Below are positions 1 through 6,097 of a DNA stretch of 6,897 bases, piece after piece. A program made the translations under genes and the position numbers. Numbering within the stretch: the first letter of the stretch is position 1; each line of letters opens with the position of its first letter. The stretch comes from an uncultured Caryophanales bacterium (lineage in GTDB: Bacteria > Bacillota_I > Bacilli_A > RF39 > UBA660), in contig CAMSXY010000065.1 in NCBI GenBank assembly GCA_947065955.1, forward strand, positions 1 through 6,897, given 5' to 3'. The notes beneath the pieces were generated by a model that did not search any database, was not told the DNA's origin, and saw nothing but the letters and a program-made list of their open reading frames with translations.

Positions 1-579
1 ATGGATACAAAAAGCATCGATACTATTATAGATGTAATTTTAAGTAAAGATAATAATCTTTATAATCATGTTGGAAAAGGGTATAAATATTATATTCCAA
101 GAGGCGTTAGTTATATTGATACCAATGATTTCAATGATAAGTTGTATTCCAATGGAAATTATTATTATCTTTATGTCGACGTTATCGGATATTATTATAA
201 TCAAAAGGTTCTTTATGAGGAGGAGTCATCCTACTATTCAAGATATATTGATATGAATGGAAAAGAAGGTTATTTGGTTATAAAAGAGCAAAATGGGAAA
301 TACTATATAAGATTTATGTATAATTATAGTTTAATAGAAACGATAGTTGATAAAGGAGATATTAATGACGCTGTTTTGGATGCAACCTATATGTTATCTA
401 CAGTAAAATTTAATCCAAATGTGGTAAAATTAATGATTGAAAACACGGATATTGCAAGTAGGGAAGAAAAATATGATATCTTTACTTCAAAACAGGAGAA
501 TAATTATTTTAAATTAATTGAGTCCATTGAACCAGATGATAGCGAAGATTTAGAAGATTCAATCGATGAAAAGGAGTGA
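1..579 (+). CDS. Hypothetical Tyr-rich cytosolic protein (start uncertain)
   Basis: I do not recognise this 192-residue protein. It has no signal peptide or membrane segment. Residues about 25-110 are unusually rich in tyrosine and asparagine, with runs such as YYYLY and GYYYN and an alternating polar/hydrophobic pattern that suggests beta structure. Residues about 120-150 look helical, and the last 25 residues form an acidic tail (DDSEDLEDSIDEKE). The ATG occupies the first three bases of the window, so no ribosome binding site can be seen and the true start may lie upstream. The TGA stop lies inside the ribosome binding region of the next gene, 4 bases before its ATG, so the two are almost certainly co-transcribed and probably translationally coupled. 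Its partners downstream are an acidic linker-like protein and YtxG/YtxH-like membrane proteins, which hints at an envelope-associated role, but no function is assigned. Confidence 0.8.
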   Translation: MDTKSIDTIIDVILSKDNNLYNHVGKGYKYYIPRGVSYIDTNDFNDKLYSNGNYYYLYVDVIGYYYNQKVLYEEESSYYSRYIDMNGKEGYLVIKEQNGKYYIRFMYNYSLIETIVDKGDINDAVLDATYMLSTVKFNPNVVKLMIENTDIASREEKYDIFTSKQENNYFKLIESIEPDDSEDLEDSIDEKE

Positions 580-582
580 TCC
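571..582 (+). promoter_or_regulatory. Extended Shine-Dalgarno deciding the 584 start
   Basis: AAGGAGTGATCC pairs with most of the 16S rRNA 3' tail (consensus complement AAGGAGGTGATCC, one base missing). It ends one base before ATG 584, with AAGGAG 7 bases upstream of that ATG. It therefore supports ATG 584 rather than the in-frame ATG at 566, which lies upstream of this site. The site also contains the TGA stop of the preceding gene. Confidence 0.8.
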
Positions 583-583
583 T

Positions 584-1513
584 ATGGGATTAATAGATAA
601 ATTAAAGGTAATGTTTACAGAAGAAGTGGAAGAAACTCCTATTAAAAAGGAAATGATTCAAGTAGAAATACCTTCTCCAAAAGAGGTTCGACCACAAGTA
701 GAAGAGGTTAAACCAGCTCCTTTAAAGGAAGAAAAACCAGCTTTTCCAATATTTTTTGATGATGAAGATTTTAATACTTTAGAAAAGCCAAAGGAAAAAC
801 CAAAAGAGGTTTTACCAAAACCTTTAAATATTGCGGATAATTATAAAGGAAAAGCTATTGAAATAAAAGAAAAAAGAGTGTTTAAACCTACTCCTATTAT
901 ATCTCCTGTGTATGGGATTTTAGATAAAAATTATTCAAAGGAAGATATTACCGCTAAAAAAAGAGAAGAAGTTGTAGAAGATAATGAACCATTGACTATC
1001 GACTCTATTCGAAACAAAGCTTATGGAACACTCGAGGATGATTTAGAACATACACTTACCAAGACTGTTTTAGAAGAGGATCCAGAACCTATTATTATCG
1101 ATGATGAAGAAGATAGTGTTTTTGATGGAGATATTGATATGTTTGATGAGTTAAAAGAAGATGAACCAAAGCATGCAGCCCCTATTATTGATGTAGATAT
1201 TAATATAAACGAGTATAATAATTTTGAAATGTCAGATAATAAAGAAGAACCCGAAGAAGAAAAAATAGATACTTTGGAAATGGAAACAGAAGATCCTGCT
1301 GAAACTTTTGAAACGGAAGATTCTATTGAAACTTTTGAAAACGATGAAGATTTTATAGAAAATGAAGAATCGATAGAGGATGGGGAATTACTTTTAAATC
1401 AAGAGTCCGAAGAAAATGATGAGGAGTTAAATAAAAAGTTTGAAGAAGATGCTTTAAATGAAAGTGATTTGTTTGATTTGATTGATTCTATGTATGATAA
1501 AGGAGATGAATAA
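584..1513 (+). CDS. Acidic, proline-rich, probably disordered protein with amphipathic N-terminus
   Basis: This 309-residue protein is not recognised. It opens with MGLIDKLKVMF, a short amphipathic helix of the type that binds membrane surfaces (as at the SepF N-terminus), but no SepF domain follows. Residues 15-95 are Pro/Glu/Lys-rich low complexity. An island at 100-117 (FKPTPIISPVYGILDKNY) stands out as ordered and motif-like, as does residues 136-160 (EPLTIDSIRNKAYGTLEDDL). From about 165 onward the chain is dominated by Asp and Glu. It includes 9-residue near-repeats at 240-248, 249-257 and 258-266, and ends in LFDLIDSMYDKGDE, which looks like a terminal helix or docking motif. The start is set by the SD at 571. 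The gene is followed by a ytxG/ytxH-like pair in the same operon. By inference it is a membrane-surface scaffold or adaptor with short linear binding motifs; a direct function cannot be read. Confidence 0.85.
   Translation: MGLIDKLKVMFTEEVEETPIKKEMIQVEIPSPKEVRPQVEEVKPAPLKEEKPAFPIFFDDEDFNTLEKPKEKPKEVLPKPLNIADNYKGKAIEIKEKRVFKPTPIISPVYGILDKNYSKEDITAKKREEVVEDNEPLTIDSIRNKAYGTLEDDLEHTLTKTVLEEDPEPIIIDDEEDSVFDGDIDMFDELKEDEPKHAAPIIDVDININEYNNFEMSDNKEEPEEEKIDTLEMETEDPAETFETEDSIETFENDEDFIENEESIEDGELLLNQESEENDEELNKKFEEDALNESDLFDLIDSMYDKGDE
1300..1340 (+). repeat. 27-nt in-frame tandem near-repeat in acidic region
   Basis: The 14-mer TGAAACTTTTGAAA occurs at 1300-1313 and again at 1327-1340, a period of exactly 27 bases (9 codons). 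In protein it gives ETFETEDSI then ETFENDEDF, followed by a more diverged IENEESIED. This looks like local duplication within a disordered acidic segment. Confidence 0.7.
1499..1505 (+). promoter_or_regulatory. Shine-Dalgarno for TTG start at 1516
   Basis: AAAGGAG ends 10 bases before TTG 1516 but 19 bases before the first in-frame ATG at 1525. The spacing favours the TTG as initiator. The site lies in the last codons of the preceding gene. Confidence 0.6.
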
Positions 1514-1515
1514 TT

Positions 1516-1800
1516 TTGGAATGCATGAAAGAAGTATTTCCAGTGATATTATACATATTATTATGTATACTTGTAATTTGCCTGATTGTTCTTGTCATAC
1601 GTGCTATTAAAACGCTTAACAAAGTAAACGTAATGGTCGAAGATGTCAACACAAAAGTTAATAAATTAAACGGTGTCTTCAATATTATTGATAGTACAGC
1701 AGATGCGGTTTCCCTTGTAGGAGATAAAGTTGTAAATTTTTTCTCTTCAGGAATTTCAAGTATATTTCATAGAAAAAAGGGAGGAAAGAAAGATGCGTAA
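1516..1800 (+). CDS. YtxG-like (DUF948) single-pass membrane protein
   Basis: This 94-residue protein has an N-terminal transmembrane helix at about residues 7-28 (VILYILLCILVICLIVLVIR). A likely coiled-coil segment follows (about 30-60, KTLNKVNVMVEDVNTKVNKL) with hydrophobic residues in heptad-like spacing. A short amphipathic stretch (VSLVGDKVVNFFSSGISSIF) and a basic tail, HRKKGGKKDA, complete it. This layout, and its position directly before a YtxH-like gene, matches the DUF948/YtxG family, whose B. subtilis member sits in the ytxGHJ stress operon. The family assignment is from layout and context, as the sequence itself is short and variable. The start is taken as TTG 1516 because of SD spacing; ATG 1525 would remove only three residues. 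It overlaps the next gene by 8 bases, which indicates coupling. Its biochemical role is unknown in the family. Confidence 0.7.
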   Translation: MECMKEVFPVILYILLCILVICLIVLVIRAIKTLNKVNVMVEDVNTKVNKLNGVFNIIDSTADAVSLVGDKVVNFFSSGISSIFHRKKGGKKDA

Positions 1801-2200
1801 AAAAGGAAATGGAGCTTTAAAATTTTTAGCGGGGGCTTCTGTTGGAGCTACTCTTGGAATTTTATTTGCACCTAAAAAAGGAAGCGAAACAAGAAAAGAT
1901 TTAAAAAATAAACTTGATGAATTAGTATCCAAAGCAAAAGATATTGATTTAGAAGAGGTAAGAGAAAATATCGAAATAAAAGTTGCTGAAATTAAAGAGT
2001 CTTTAACCGATTTAGATAAAGAAAAAGTACTTAAAATTGCTAAGAAAAAAGCAAAACAAATCCAAGAGAAAGCGGAAGAACTTGTCAATTATGCTATTGA
2101 AAAGGGAACTCCTATTTTAGAACAAACAGCTACCTCTGTTCGTGAAAAGGCGATTGCTGTTACAAAAGATGTTTTAGCAAAACTAGAAAAAGAAAACTAA
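1793..2200 (+). CDS. YtxH-like (general-stress type) membrane-anchored protein
   Basis: This 135-residue protein begins with the YtxH signature. A short Gly/Ala-rich hydrophobic segment (residues 8-26, ALKFLAGASVGATLGILFA) is followed directly by PKKGSETRKDLKNKLDEL. Residues 35-135 are a long, highly charged Lys/Glu-rich helical region, probably a coiled coil or extended amphipathic helix on the cytoplasmic side. A good SD, AAGGGAGG (1777-1784), lies 8 bases before the ATG, and the start overlaps the stop of the DUF948-like gene. In B. subtilis, ytxH belongs to a stress-induced operon; no stress promoter is visible here because transcription must enter from upstream of the window or of gene 1. 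The molecular function of YtxH proteins is not established. The gene is the last of its operon and is followed immediately by a terminator. Confidence 0.85.
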   Translation: MRKKGNGALKFLAGASVGATLGILFAPKKGSETRKDLKNKLDELVSKAKDIDLEEVRENIEIKVAEIKESLTDLDKEKVLKIAKKKAKQIQEKAEELVNYAIEKGTPILEQTATSVREKAIAVTKDVLAKLEKEN

Positions 2201-2224
2201 GTATTGAGAATCAATACTTTTTTT
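2199..2224 (+). terminator. Intrinsic terminator ending the ytxH operon
   Basis: AAGTATTGA at 2199-2207 pairs perfectly with TCAATACTT at 2211-2219 around a GAA loop, and a run of seven T follows (2218-2224). The stem is AT-rich but complete. The hairpin starts inside the ytxH-like stop codon, and the next promoter begins only 6 bases further on. Confidence 0.8.
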
Positions 2225-2229
2225 GAACA

Positions 2230-2258
2230 TTGACAACCAAATATATGTTTGGTAAAAT
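2230..2258 (+). promoter_or_regulatory. Sigma-A-type promoter of priA with a spacer palindrome
   Basis: The -35 box TTGACA (2230-2235, consensus) is 17 bases from the -10 box TAAAAT (2253-2258, 5 of 6). The start of transcription should fall near 2263-2266, only about 8-11 bases before the priA ATG. The spacer carries a perfect inverted repeat, ACCAAA (2236-2241) and TTTGGT (2248-2253), separated by 6 bases. It could be an operator or a chance match. Confidence 0.75.
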
Positions 2259-2264
2259 AATCAT

Positions 2265-2272
2265 GGTGATCC
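2265..2272 (+). promoter_or_regulatory. Unusual SD for priA: GGTGATCC, distal part of the consensus
   Basis: GGTGATCC is an exact 8-base match to the downstream half of the complement of the 16S 3' end (AAAGGAGGTGATCC) and ends one base before ATG 2274. The usual AGGAGG core is missing. The predicted transcript begins at about this site, leaving almost no other leader. Confidence 0.6.
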
Positions 2273-2273
2273 T

Positions 2274-4439
2274 ATGGAAGCACAAGTTTTAGTAGAAAGA
2301 AAAGTAAAAGGTTTAGATTATACTTTTACCTATCATATTCCAGATGAGCTTTTAAGTAAGGTTCAAGTAGGAGTGCGTGTTGAGGTTCCTTTTGGAAAAA
2401 AAAACATAGAAGGATTTGTATTAGAAATAAATGAAAGTAAACCTACATCCTATGAAATAAAAGATATTCAAAAGGTACTAGACGAGACGCCCGTTTTAAA
2501 TAAAGAAATGATTGAACTTGGAAGGTATCTTTCTAAAAAAACGATGACAACTTTAATGCAATGTTATCAGACGATGCTTCCAACCGCTTTAAAAGCAAAA
2601 ATTGGTATGGAAGTTCCTAAAAAGTATCAAAGTTTTATTATTATCAAAGAAGAAAATCCCGTGTTAACAAGTTCAAAACAAAAAGAAATTTATGAAAAAG
2701 TTAAAATAGAAAATGAAGTGTTAAAAAAAGAACTTTTGGATATTTCATCCTCTTCTTTAAAGACTTTAATAGAAAAAGGAATTTTGGAAGAAAAAAAGGT
2801 AGAAATGTATCGTTTAGAAGATTCTACTCTAAAAAAGGATATATCTTATGAACTTTCTGACCAACAGAAAAACGCTATTACTATCATAGAAAAATCTTTT
2901 TCTACTTTTCAGCCCTTTTTATTGCATGGAGTAACTGGGAGTGGAAAAACAGAGGTTTATATTCAATTAATCGCTAAAATCATTGCACAAAAAAAGGAAG
3001 CTATTTTGTTAGTCCCTGAGATTAGTTTAACGCCTCAAATTGTCCAAATATTTAAACAAAGATTTGGAAAAAAAGTTGCTATTTTACATAGTGGTCTTTC
3101 TAACGGAGAAAAATTTGATGAGTGGAGAAAAATTGAAAGAGGAGAAGTTTTTATTGCTATAGGAGCCAGAAGTGCCATATTTGCTCCTTTTACCCATCTT
3201 GGAATTATTATTATTGATGAGGAACATTCCAGTACCTATAAGCAAGAAAATGCCCCGCGTTATCATACTATTGATGTTGCCCTTTTTCGTGCTCAGAAAA
3301 AACAGATTCCAGTTGTTTTTGGAAGTGCGACACCAAGCATAGAATCCTATACGAGAGCTAAAATGGGAATTTATACTTTAATAGAAATGAAAGATCGTAT
3401 CAATCATAGTTTACCTCTGATAGAATTAGTCGATATGAAGAAAGAAATACAAAAAGGGAATTCTATTTTATCCGAAAATTTGAGAATGAAGATTAAAAAT
3501 TGTTTAGAAAAAAAGGAACAAATTATTCTTCTTTTAAATAGAAGAGGTTATGCAACCATTGTTAGTTGTAAAGAATGTGGATATACTCAAAAATGTCCCA
3601 ATTGCGATATTCCTCTTACTTTTCATAAAAGGGAAAATAGTATGTTTTGTCATTACTGTGGCTTTAAAACAAAAAAATTGAGAAAATGTCCAGAGTGTAA
3701 AAGCGAAAAGATTAATGAATATGGACTTGGGACTGAGAGGTTGGAACAAATCGTGAGAGACGAATTTCAAATTCCTGTTTTGCGAATGGATGTAGATACT
3801 ACCCGAAAAAAAGGGGCTCATGAAAAAATAATTAAACAATTTCAAGAAAAAGAGGCTTCTATTTTAATTGGAACCCAAATGATTGCAAAAGGATTGGATT
3901 TTTCAAATGTAACCTTGGTAGGGGTTATCAACGGGGATGCTTCTTTAAATATTCCAGATTTTCGAAGTGCAGAGAGAACGTTTTCCCTTTTAAGTCAGGT
4001 GGCTGGAAGAGCTGGTCGTGGAGATAAAAAGGGTGAAGTGATTATTCAAGGTTTTAATATTGATCATTATAGTATTCAAAAAGCGCGTCTTCATGATTAT
4101 ATAGGGTTTTATGAGGAAGAACTTCAAATTCGAAAGACTTTATCTTACCCTCCTTATTGTAATCTTTGTTTGATAAAACTTTCGAGTTCTAATCTTGATC
4201 TTTTGATTCGAGAAAGCGAAAAAATTGTTTTCTTTTTACGAACAAAATTAAAGAATATGACTATTTTAGGACCTAGTATGGCAAGTATTTCCAAAATTAA
4301 TAATATTCATTATATGCAAATTATTATAAAATATAAAAAGCTGAATGAGATTCGTCCTATTTTAGAATACCTTTATAAAAAATATTTAGAAAACCGAAAA
4401 ATACATTTAGAAATGGATAATAATCCTATTCGAATATAA
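2274..4439 (+). CDS. priA: Primosomal protein N' (replication restart helicase PriA)
   Basis: PriA is a superfamily-2 3'-5' DNA helicase that recognises stalled or repaired forks and reloads the replicative helicase. The protein is 721 residues, close to E. coli PriA (732). Residues 1-100 form the 3'-end-binding domain (YTFTYHIPDELL...VRVEVPFG). The Walker A motif GVTGSGKT is at 219-226 (Lys225), and the DEEH Walker B box is at 315-318, followed by the SSTYKQENAPRYH signature. The zinc module has its eight cysteines at 432, 435, 441, 444, 459, 462, 472 and 475. The GTQMIAKGLDF motif is at 533-543 and the QVAGRAGRG arginine-finger motif at 575-583. A C-terminal domain follows. All key residues are intact, so the gene should be functional. 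It has its own promoter and lies directly upstream of fmt, as in many Firmicutes, but without def between them. Confidence 0.97.
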   Translation: MEAQVLVERKVKGLDYTFTYHIPDELLSKVQVGVRVEVPFGKKNIEGFVLEINESKPTSYEIKDIQKVLDETPVLNKEMIELGRYLSKKTMTTLMQCYQTMLPTALKAKIGMEVPKKYQSFIIIKEENPVLTSSKQKEIYEKVKIENEVLKKELLDISSSSLKTLIEKGILEEKKVEMYRLEDSTLKKDISYELSDQQKNAITIIEKSFSTFQPFLLHGVTGSGKTEVYIQLIAKIIAQKKEAILLVPEISLTPQIVQIFKQRFGKKVAILHSGLSNGEKFDEWRKIERGEVFIAIGARSAIFAPFTHLGIIIIDEEHSSTYKQENAPRYHTIDVALFRAQKKQIPVVFGSATPSIESYTRAKMGIYTLIEMKDRINHSLPLIELVDMKKEIQKGNSILSENLRMKIKNCLEKKEQIILLLNRRGYATIVSCKECGYTQKCPNCDIPLTFHKRENSMFCHYCGFKTKKLRKCPECKSEKINEYGLGTERLEQIVRDEFQIPVLRMDVDTTRKKGAHEKIIKQFQEKEASILIGTQMIAKGLDFSNVTLVGVINGDASLNIPDFRSAERTFSLLSQVAGRAGRGDKKGEVIIQGFNIDHYSIQKARLHDYIGFYEEELQIRKTLSYPPYCNLCLIKLSSSNLDLLIRESEKIVFFLRTKLKNMTILGPSMASISKINNIHYMQIIIKYKKLNEIRPILEYLYKKYLENRKIHLEMDNNPIRI

Positions 4440-4468
4440 TTTACAATATAAGAAAAAAATGATAAAAT
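4440..4468 (+). promoter_or_regulatory. Extended -10 promoter of the fmt operon
   Basis: TTTACA (4440-4445) is 17 bases from TAAAAT (4463-4468), with a TGA extended -10 element at 4460-4462. The predicted start of transcription is near 4473-4477, about 10 bases before ATG 4485, so the leader consists of little more than the SD (AAGGTGAT, 4474-4481). The -35 box begins directly after the priA stop. No terminator separates priA from fmt, so read-through from priA is also likely. Confidence 0.65.
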
Positions 4469-4484
4469 AAAAAAAGGTGATTAT

Positions 4485-5450
4485 ATGAATCTAGAGGATA
4501 TTGTAGTCAAAAAGGATCCCGTTATTGTTTTTATGGGAACTCCAGAATTTAGTGCTTATGTTTTGGAAGGGCTTTTGGAAAAATATAAAATAAGAGCTAT
4601 TGTTACACAACCCGATCGTCCTGTTGGAAGAGATGGAAAAGTTTCGATTTCTCCTGTTAAAAAAATAGGAATGGAAAATACAATTCTTGTATTGCAACCT
4701 GAAAAGATTAAAATAGATTATCAGGAAATTTTAAATTTGCGTCCAGATCTTATTATTACTTGTGCCTATGGTCAGATTATTCCAAAAGTTTTACTTGATT
4801 TTCCACAGTATGGCTGTATTAATGTACATGCTTCTTTGCTGCCTAAGTTAAGGGGAGGAGCTCCTATTCATAAAGCCATTATGGAGGGGTATACAAAAAC
4901 GGGTATTACAATTATGTATATGAATGAAAAAATGGACGAGGGAGATATTGTTTCTCAAAAGGAAGTTTTAATTGAAGAGGAAGAAACGGCAAGTACATTG
5001 CATGATAAATTAAAAATTGTTGGAAGAGATCTTTTATTGGAAGTTTTACCAAGTATTTTAGAAAAAACAAATACTCGAACAAAGCAAGAGGAAAGTGAGG
5101 CAACCTATGCTTTTACGATTAAAAGAGAAGATGAAAAGATTGATTTTAATCGTACAAAAAGACAAATTTATAATCAGATACGTGGTCTTAATTCCTGGCC
5201 TGGGGCTTATCTTCTCTTAGATGGAAAAATTTTAAAAGTATGGTCCTCTCGAGTAACTAATGAATACTATCCAGATGCTTTAAATGGAGAAATTGTTGCC
5301 TTTTATAAGGATGGTATAGGCGTAAAGGTCAGTAATGGAGAGATTGTTTTAACAGAGATTCAATTAGAGGGAAAACCAAAGATGAAGGCTTCTGATTTTA
5401 TAAATGGTATTCAAAATAAAGAACAGTGGCTTGGTAAAGTATTAGGATAG
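4485..5450 (+). CDS. fmt: Methionyl-tRNA formyltransferase
   Basis: Fmt transfers a formyl group from 10-formyltetrahydrofolate to methionyl-initiator tRNA, allowing bacterial translation initiation. The protein is 321 residues, a normal length. The N-terminal Rossmann-like domain opens with VFMGTPEF (15-22) after a slightly long lead of about 12 residues. The folate-binding and catalytic region is INVHASLLPKLRGGAPI (112-128), which places the expected catalytic Asn113 and His115. Asp151 in KMDEGDIV completes the triad (E. coli N108, H110, D146). The C-terminal tRNA-binding domain shows the YAFTIKREDEKIDF (208-221) and IRGLNSWPGA (232-241) signatures. The start is fixed by AAGGTGAT a few bases upstream. 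It is the first gene of a probable operon with two membrane proteins. The deformylase gene def, often adjacent, is not in this window. Confidence 0.97.
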   Translation: MNLEDIVVKKDPVIVFMGTPEFSAYVLEGLLEKYKIRAIVTQPDRPVGRDGKVSISPVKKIGMENTILVLQPEKIKIDYQEILNLRPDLIITCAYGQIIPKVLLDFPQYGCINVHASLLPKLRGGAPIHKAIMEGYTKTGITIMYMNEKMDEGDIVSQKEVLIEEEETASTLHDKLKIVGRDLLLEVLPSILEKTNTRTKQEESEATYAFTIKREDEKIDFNRTKRQIYNQIRGLNSWPGAYLLLDGKILKVWSSRVTNEYYPDALNGEIVAFYKDGIGVKVSNGEIVLTEIQLEGKPKMKASDFINGIQNKEQWLGKVLG

Positions 5451-5453
5451 TTT

Positions 5454-5477
5454 ATGTTTAAAAAAAATGAAAAATAA
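5454..5477 (+). pseudogene. Probable true N-terminus (7 codons) of the 5483 gene, out of frame
   Basis: ATG 5454 lies 5 bases after AGGAT (5444-5448), which overlaps the end of fmt. It reads MFKKNEK and then stops at TAA 5475. Adding one A to the A5 run at 5470-5474 would join it to the downstream frame as MFKKNEKIKNLKEFVADP, a natural-looking basic N-terminus. See the gene at 5483. Confidence 0.5.
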
Positions 5478-5482
5478 AAAAT

Positions 5483-6088
5483 TTGAAAGAATTTGTCGCA
5501 GATCCTAGAAAAAAAGCTATTCTATTTTTTACCTTTTATTTCTTCTTTTTTCTCTTTTTAATTATCAGTATGCGTTTAAGTCCCGTAAAAAAGGATTTAC
5601 CAAAAACTTCTTTGGAAAAATGGAAAATTCAAACGGAATATGAATTTGTGTATACTTTTTTGGGGGGAGAAGATCCTCTTGTTTTAAAGGGACTATTTAA
5701 AGATGGAGAAAGTACTTTTGAACAGGATGGGAATGTTTATAAAACAGAAAATGAAAAGTTTTATTTAGAGGGATCTGATACAGAATATCCCATGGATTTT
5801 TTTGTGAAATTTGTTTTTTTTGATACCAATGCAGAAAAAATCTCTAATTGGATAAAACAAGGGGAACTTGAATATACAAGTACTTATAAGGATAAGACTT
5901 TGAAAAAAAGTTACCAAATTCCTCTTGCAGAATTTATGAGTGATAATGAAGAAACAGAAGAAAATTTTTTTTCTCTTGCTATTTATGAGAGAGAAAATAC
6001 GCTTGTTAAAATAGAAATTGATTTTCAAAAGGTTATAAAGGATAGTTCTTATTCTAAAGTACAAATAGAAATAATGGATAAAAAGTGA
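5483..6088 (+). CDS. Single-pass membrane protein with extracytoplasmic domain, unknown function
   Basis: I do not recognise this 201-residue protein. A short basic N-terminus (KEFVADPRKK) is followed by one transmembrane helix at about residues 12-30 (KAILFFTFYFFFFLFLIIS). A soluble domain of about 170 residues follows, probably outside the membrane by the positive-inside rule. The domain is rich in Phe, Tyr, Glu and Lys, with alternating patterns suggesting beta strands (TEYEFVYTFL, ESTFEQDGNVYKTEN, SYSKVQIEIMDKK), and it has no cysteine. The only in-frame start before the helix is TTG 5483, which has no SD. ATG 5454 has a plausible SD but is in another frame, so a one-base deletion, sequencing error or slippage site is likely. 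The gene follows fmt by 32 bases and shares its operon. Its 3' stop carries the SD of the next membrane gene. Confidence 0.75.
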   Translation: MKEFVADPRKKAILFFTFYFFFFLFLIISMRLSPVKKDLPKTSLEKWKIQTEYEFVYTFLGGEDPLVLKGLFKDGESTFEQDGNVYKTENEKFYLEGSDTEYPMDFFVKFVFFDTNAEKISNWIKQGELEYTSTYKDKTLKKSYQIPLAEFMSDNEETEENFFSLAIYERENTLVKIEIDFQKVIKDSSYSKVQIEIMDKK

Positions 6089-6097
6089 GGTAAAATA

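Noticed and set aside
68..256. Second + strand frame of 62 codons within gene 1
   Set aside because: It is fully nested in gene 1, with no independent SD. Its Ile-rich composition comes from shifted reading of TAT/ATT repeats.
566..583. In-frame upstream ATG that would add MKRSDP to the acidic protein
   Set aside because: It lies upstream of the strong SD at 571-582, which fits ATG 584. The added residues are just translation of the SD.
1488..5103. Reverse-strand open frames of 60-110 codons (for example 1756-2088 and 3534-3845)
   Set aside because: Each is fully inside a confidently assigned + strand gene, has no credible SD, and has composition typical of antisense reading of AT-rich genes.
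5460..5477. Programmed -1 ribosomal frameshift as the explanation of the split start
   Set aside because: The codons at the junction, GAA AAA TAA, do not form a proper X XXY YYZ heptamer: the P-site tRNA would have to re-pair with TGA. No stimulatory hairpin was seen downstream. Error or mutation is simpler.
5765..6064. Reverse-strand 99-codon frame rich in Phe and Ile
   Set aside because: It is a shadow of the membrane protein gene at 5483. Its hydrophobicity comes from antisense reading of Lys/Glu codons.
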